This document shows, piece by piece, positions 6,980 to 7,033 of a stretch of DNA of 7,033 bases. The stretch's first letter is position 1. Each line of letters opens with the position of its first letter. Origin of the DNA: Pedobacter schmidteae (GTDB lineage Bacteria; Bacteroidota; Bacteroidia; Sphingobacteriales; Sphingobacteriaceae); the NCBI GenBank assembly GCA_945906015.1, contig CAMDQV010000108.1, positions 1-7,033 on the forward strand, given 5' to 3'. The notes under the pieces are model-generated. The model ran no database searches, was not told the DNA's origin, and worked only from the letters and a program-made list of their open reading frames with translations. The translations under genes were made by a program, and so were the position numbers.

Positions 6980-7033
6980 ATTAAATTTGATTTCTCAGGT
7001 AAGCGTCAAGTAAAAAGAAGATAGCAAATACAA

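Overview
The window looks like an ordinary chromosomal segment from a Bacteroidota bacterium, most likely Sphingobacteriaceae (Pedobacter/Mucilaginibacter-like). Three things point there: low-GC, AT-rich spacers; a secreted protein with a type IX secretion (T9SS) type A sorting signal at the left edge; and exact copies of the Bacteroidota -7 promoter box TAnnTTTG in front of three genes. The genus is inferred from general protein character, not from a search.

Layout from left to right. (1) 1-344, minus strand: the first 114 codons of a small secreted T9SS cargo protein, whose C-terminus lies beyond the left edge. (2) 345-562: an AT-rich divergent spacer carrying a promoter for kup. (3) 563-2503, plus: a complete Kup-family potassium transporter. 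(4) 2531-2574: a long hairpin between convergent genes, read as a bidirectional terminator. (5) 2603-4306, minus: an APC-superfamily amino acid permease. (6) 4307-4381: a 75-bp divergent spacer with two opposed -7 boxes. (7) 4382-5038, plus: a PAP2 membrane phosphatase with all three catalytic motifs. (8) 5025-5240, plus: overlapping the phosphatase gene, only the N-terminal 71 codons of an ArnT/PMT-like glycosyltransferase, a remnant. (9) 5264-6979, minus: a complete M3-family zinc oligoendopeptidase, convergent with the remnant and only 23 bp from it.

Functionally this is mostly membrane transport and envelope housekeeping: K+ uptake, amino acid uptake, lipid-phosphate hydrolysis, and intracellular peptide breakdown. 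Only the phosphatase and the glycosyltransferase remnant look like one transcriptional unit. If the glycosyltransferase was once intact, the pair would fit lipid-linked sugar transfer and carrier recycling. I see no tRNA, rRNA, CRISPR, insertion sequence or phage gene, and no convincing previously undescribed system. The points worth attention are the truncated glycosyltransferase, the kup start-codon/promoter conflict, the compact divergent promoter pair and the tiny T9SS cargo.
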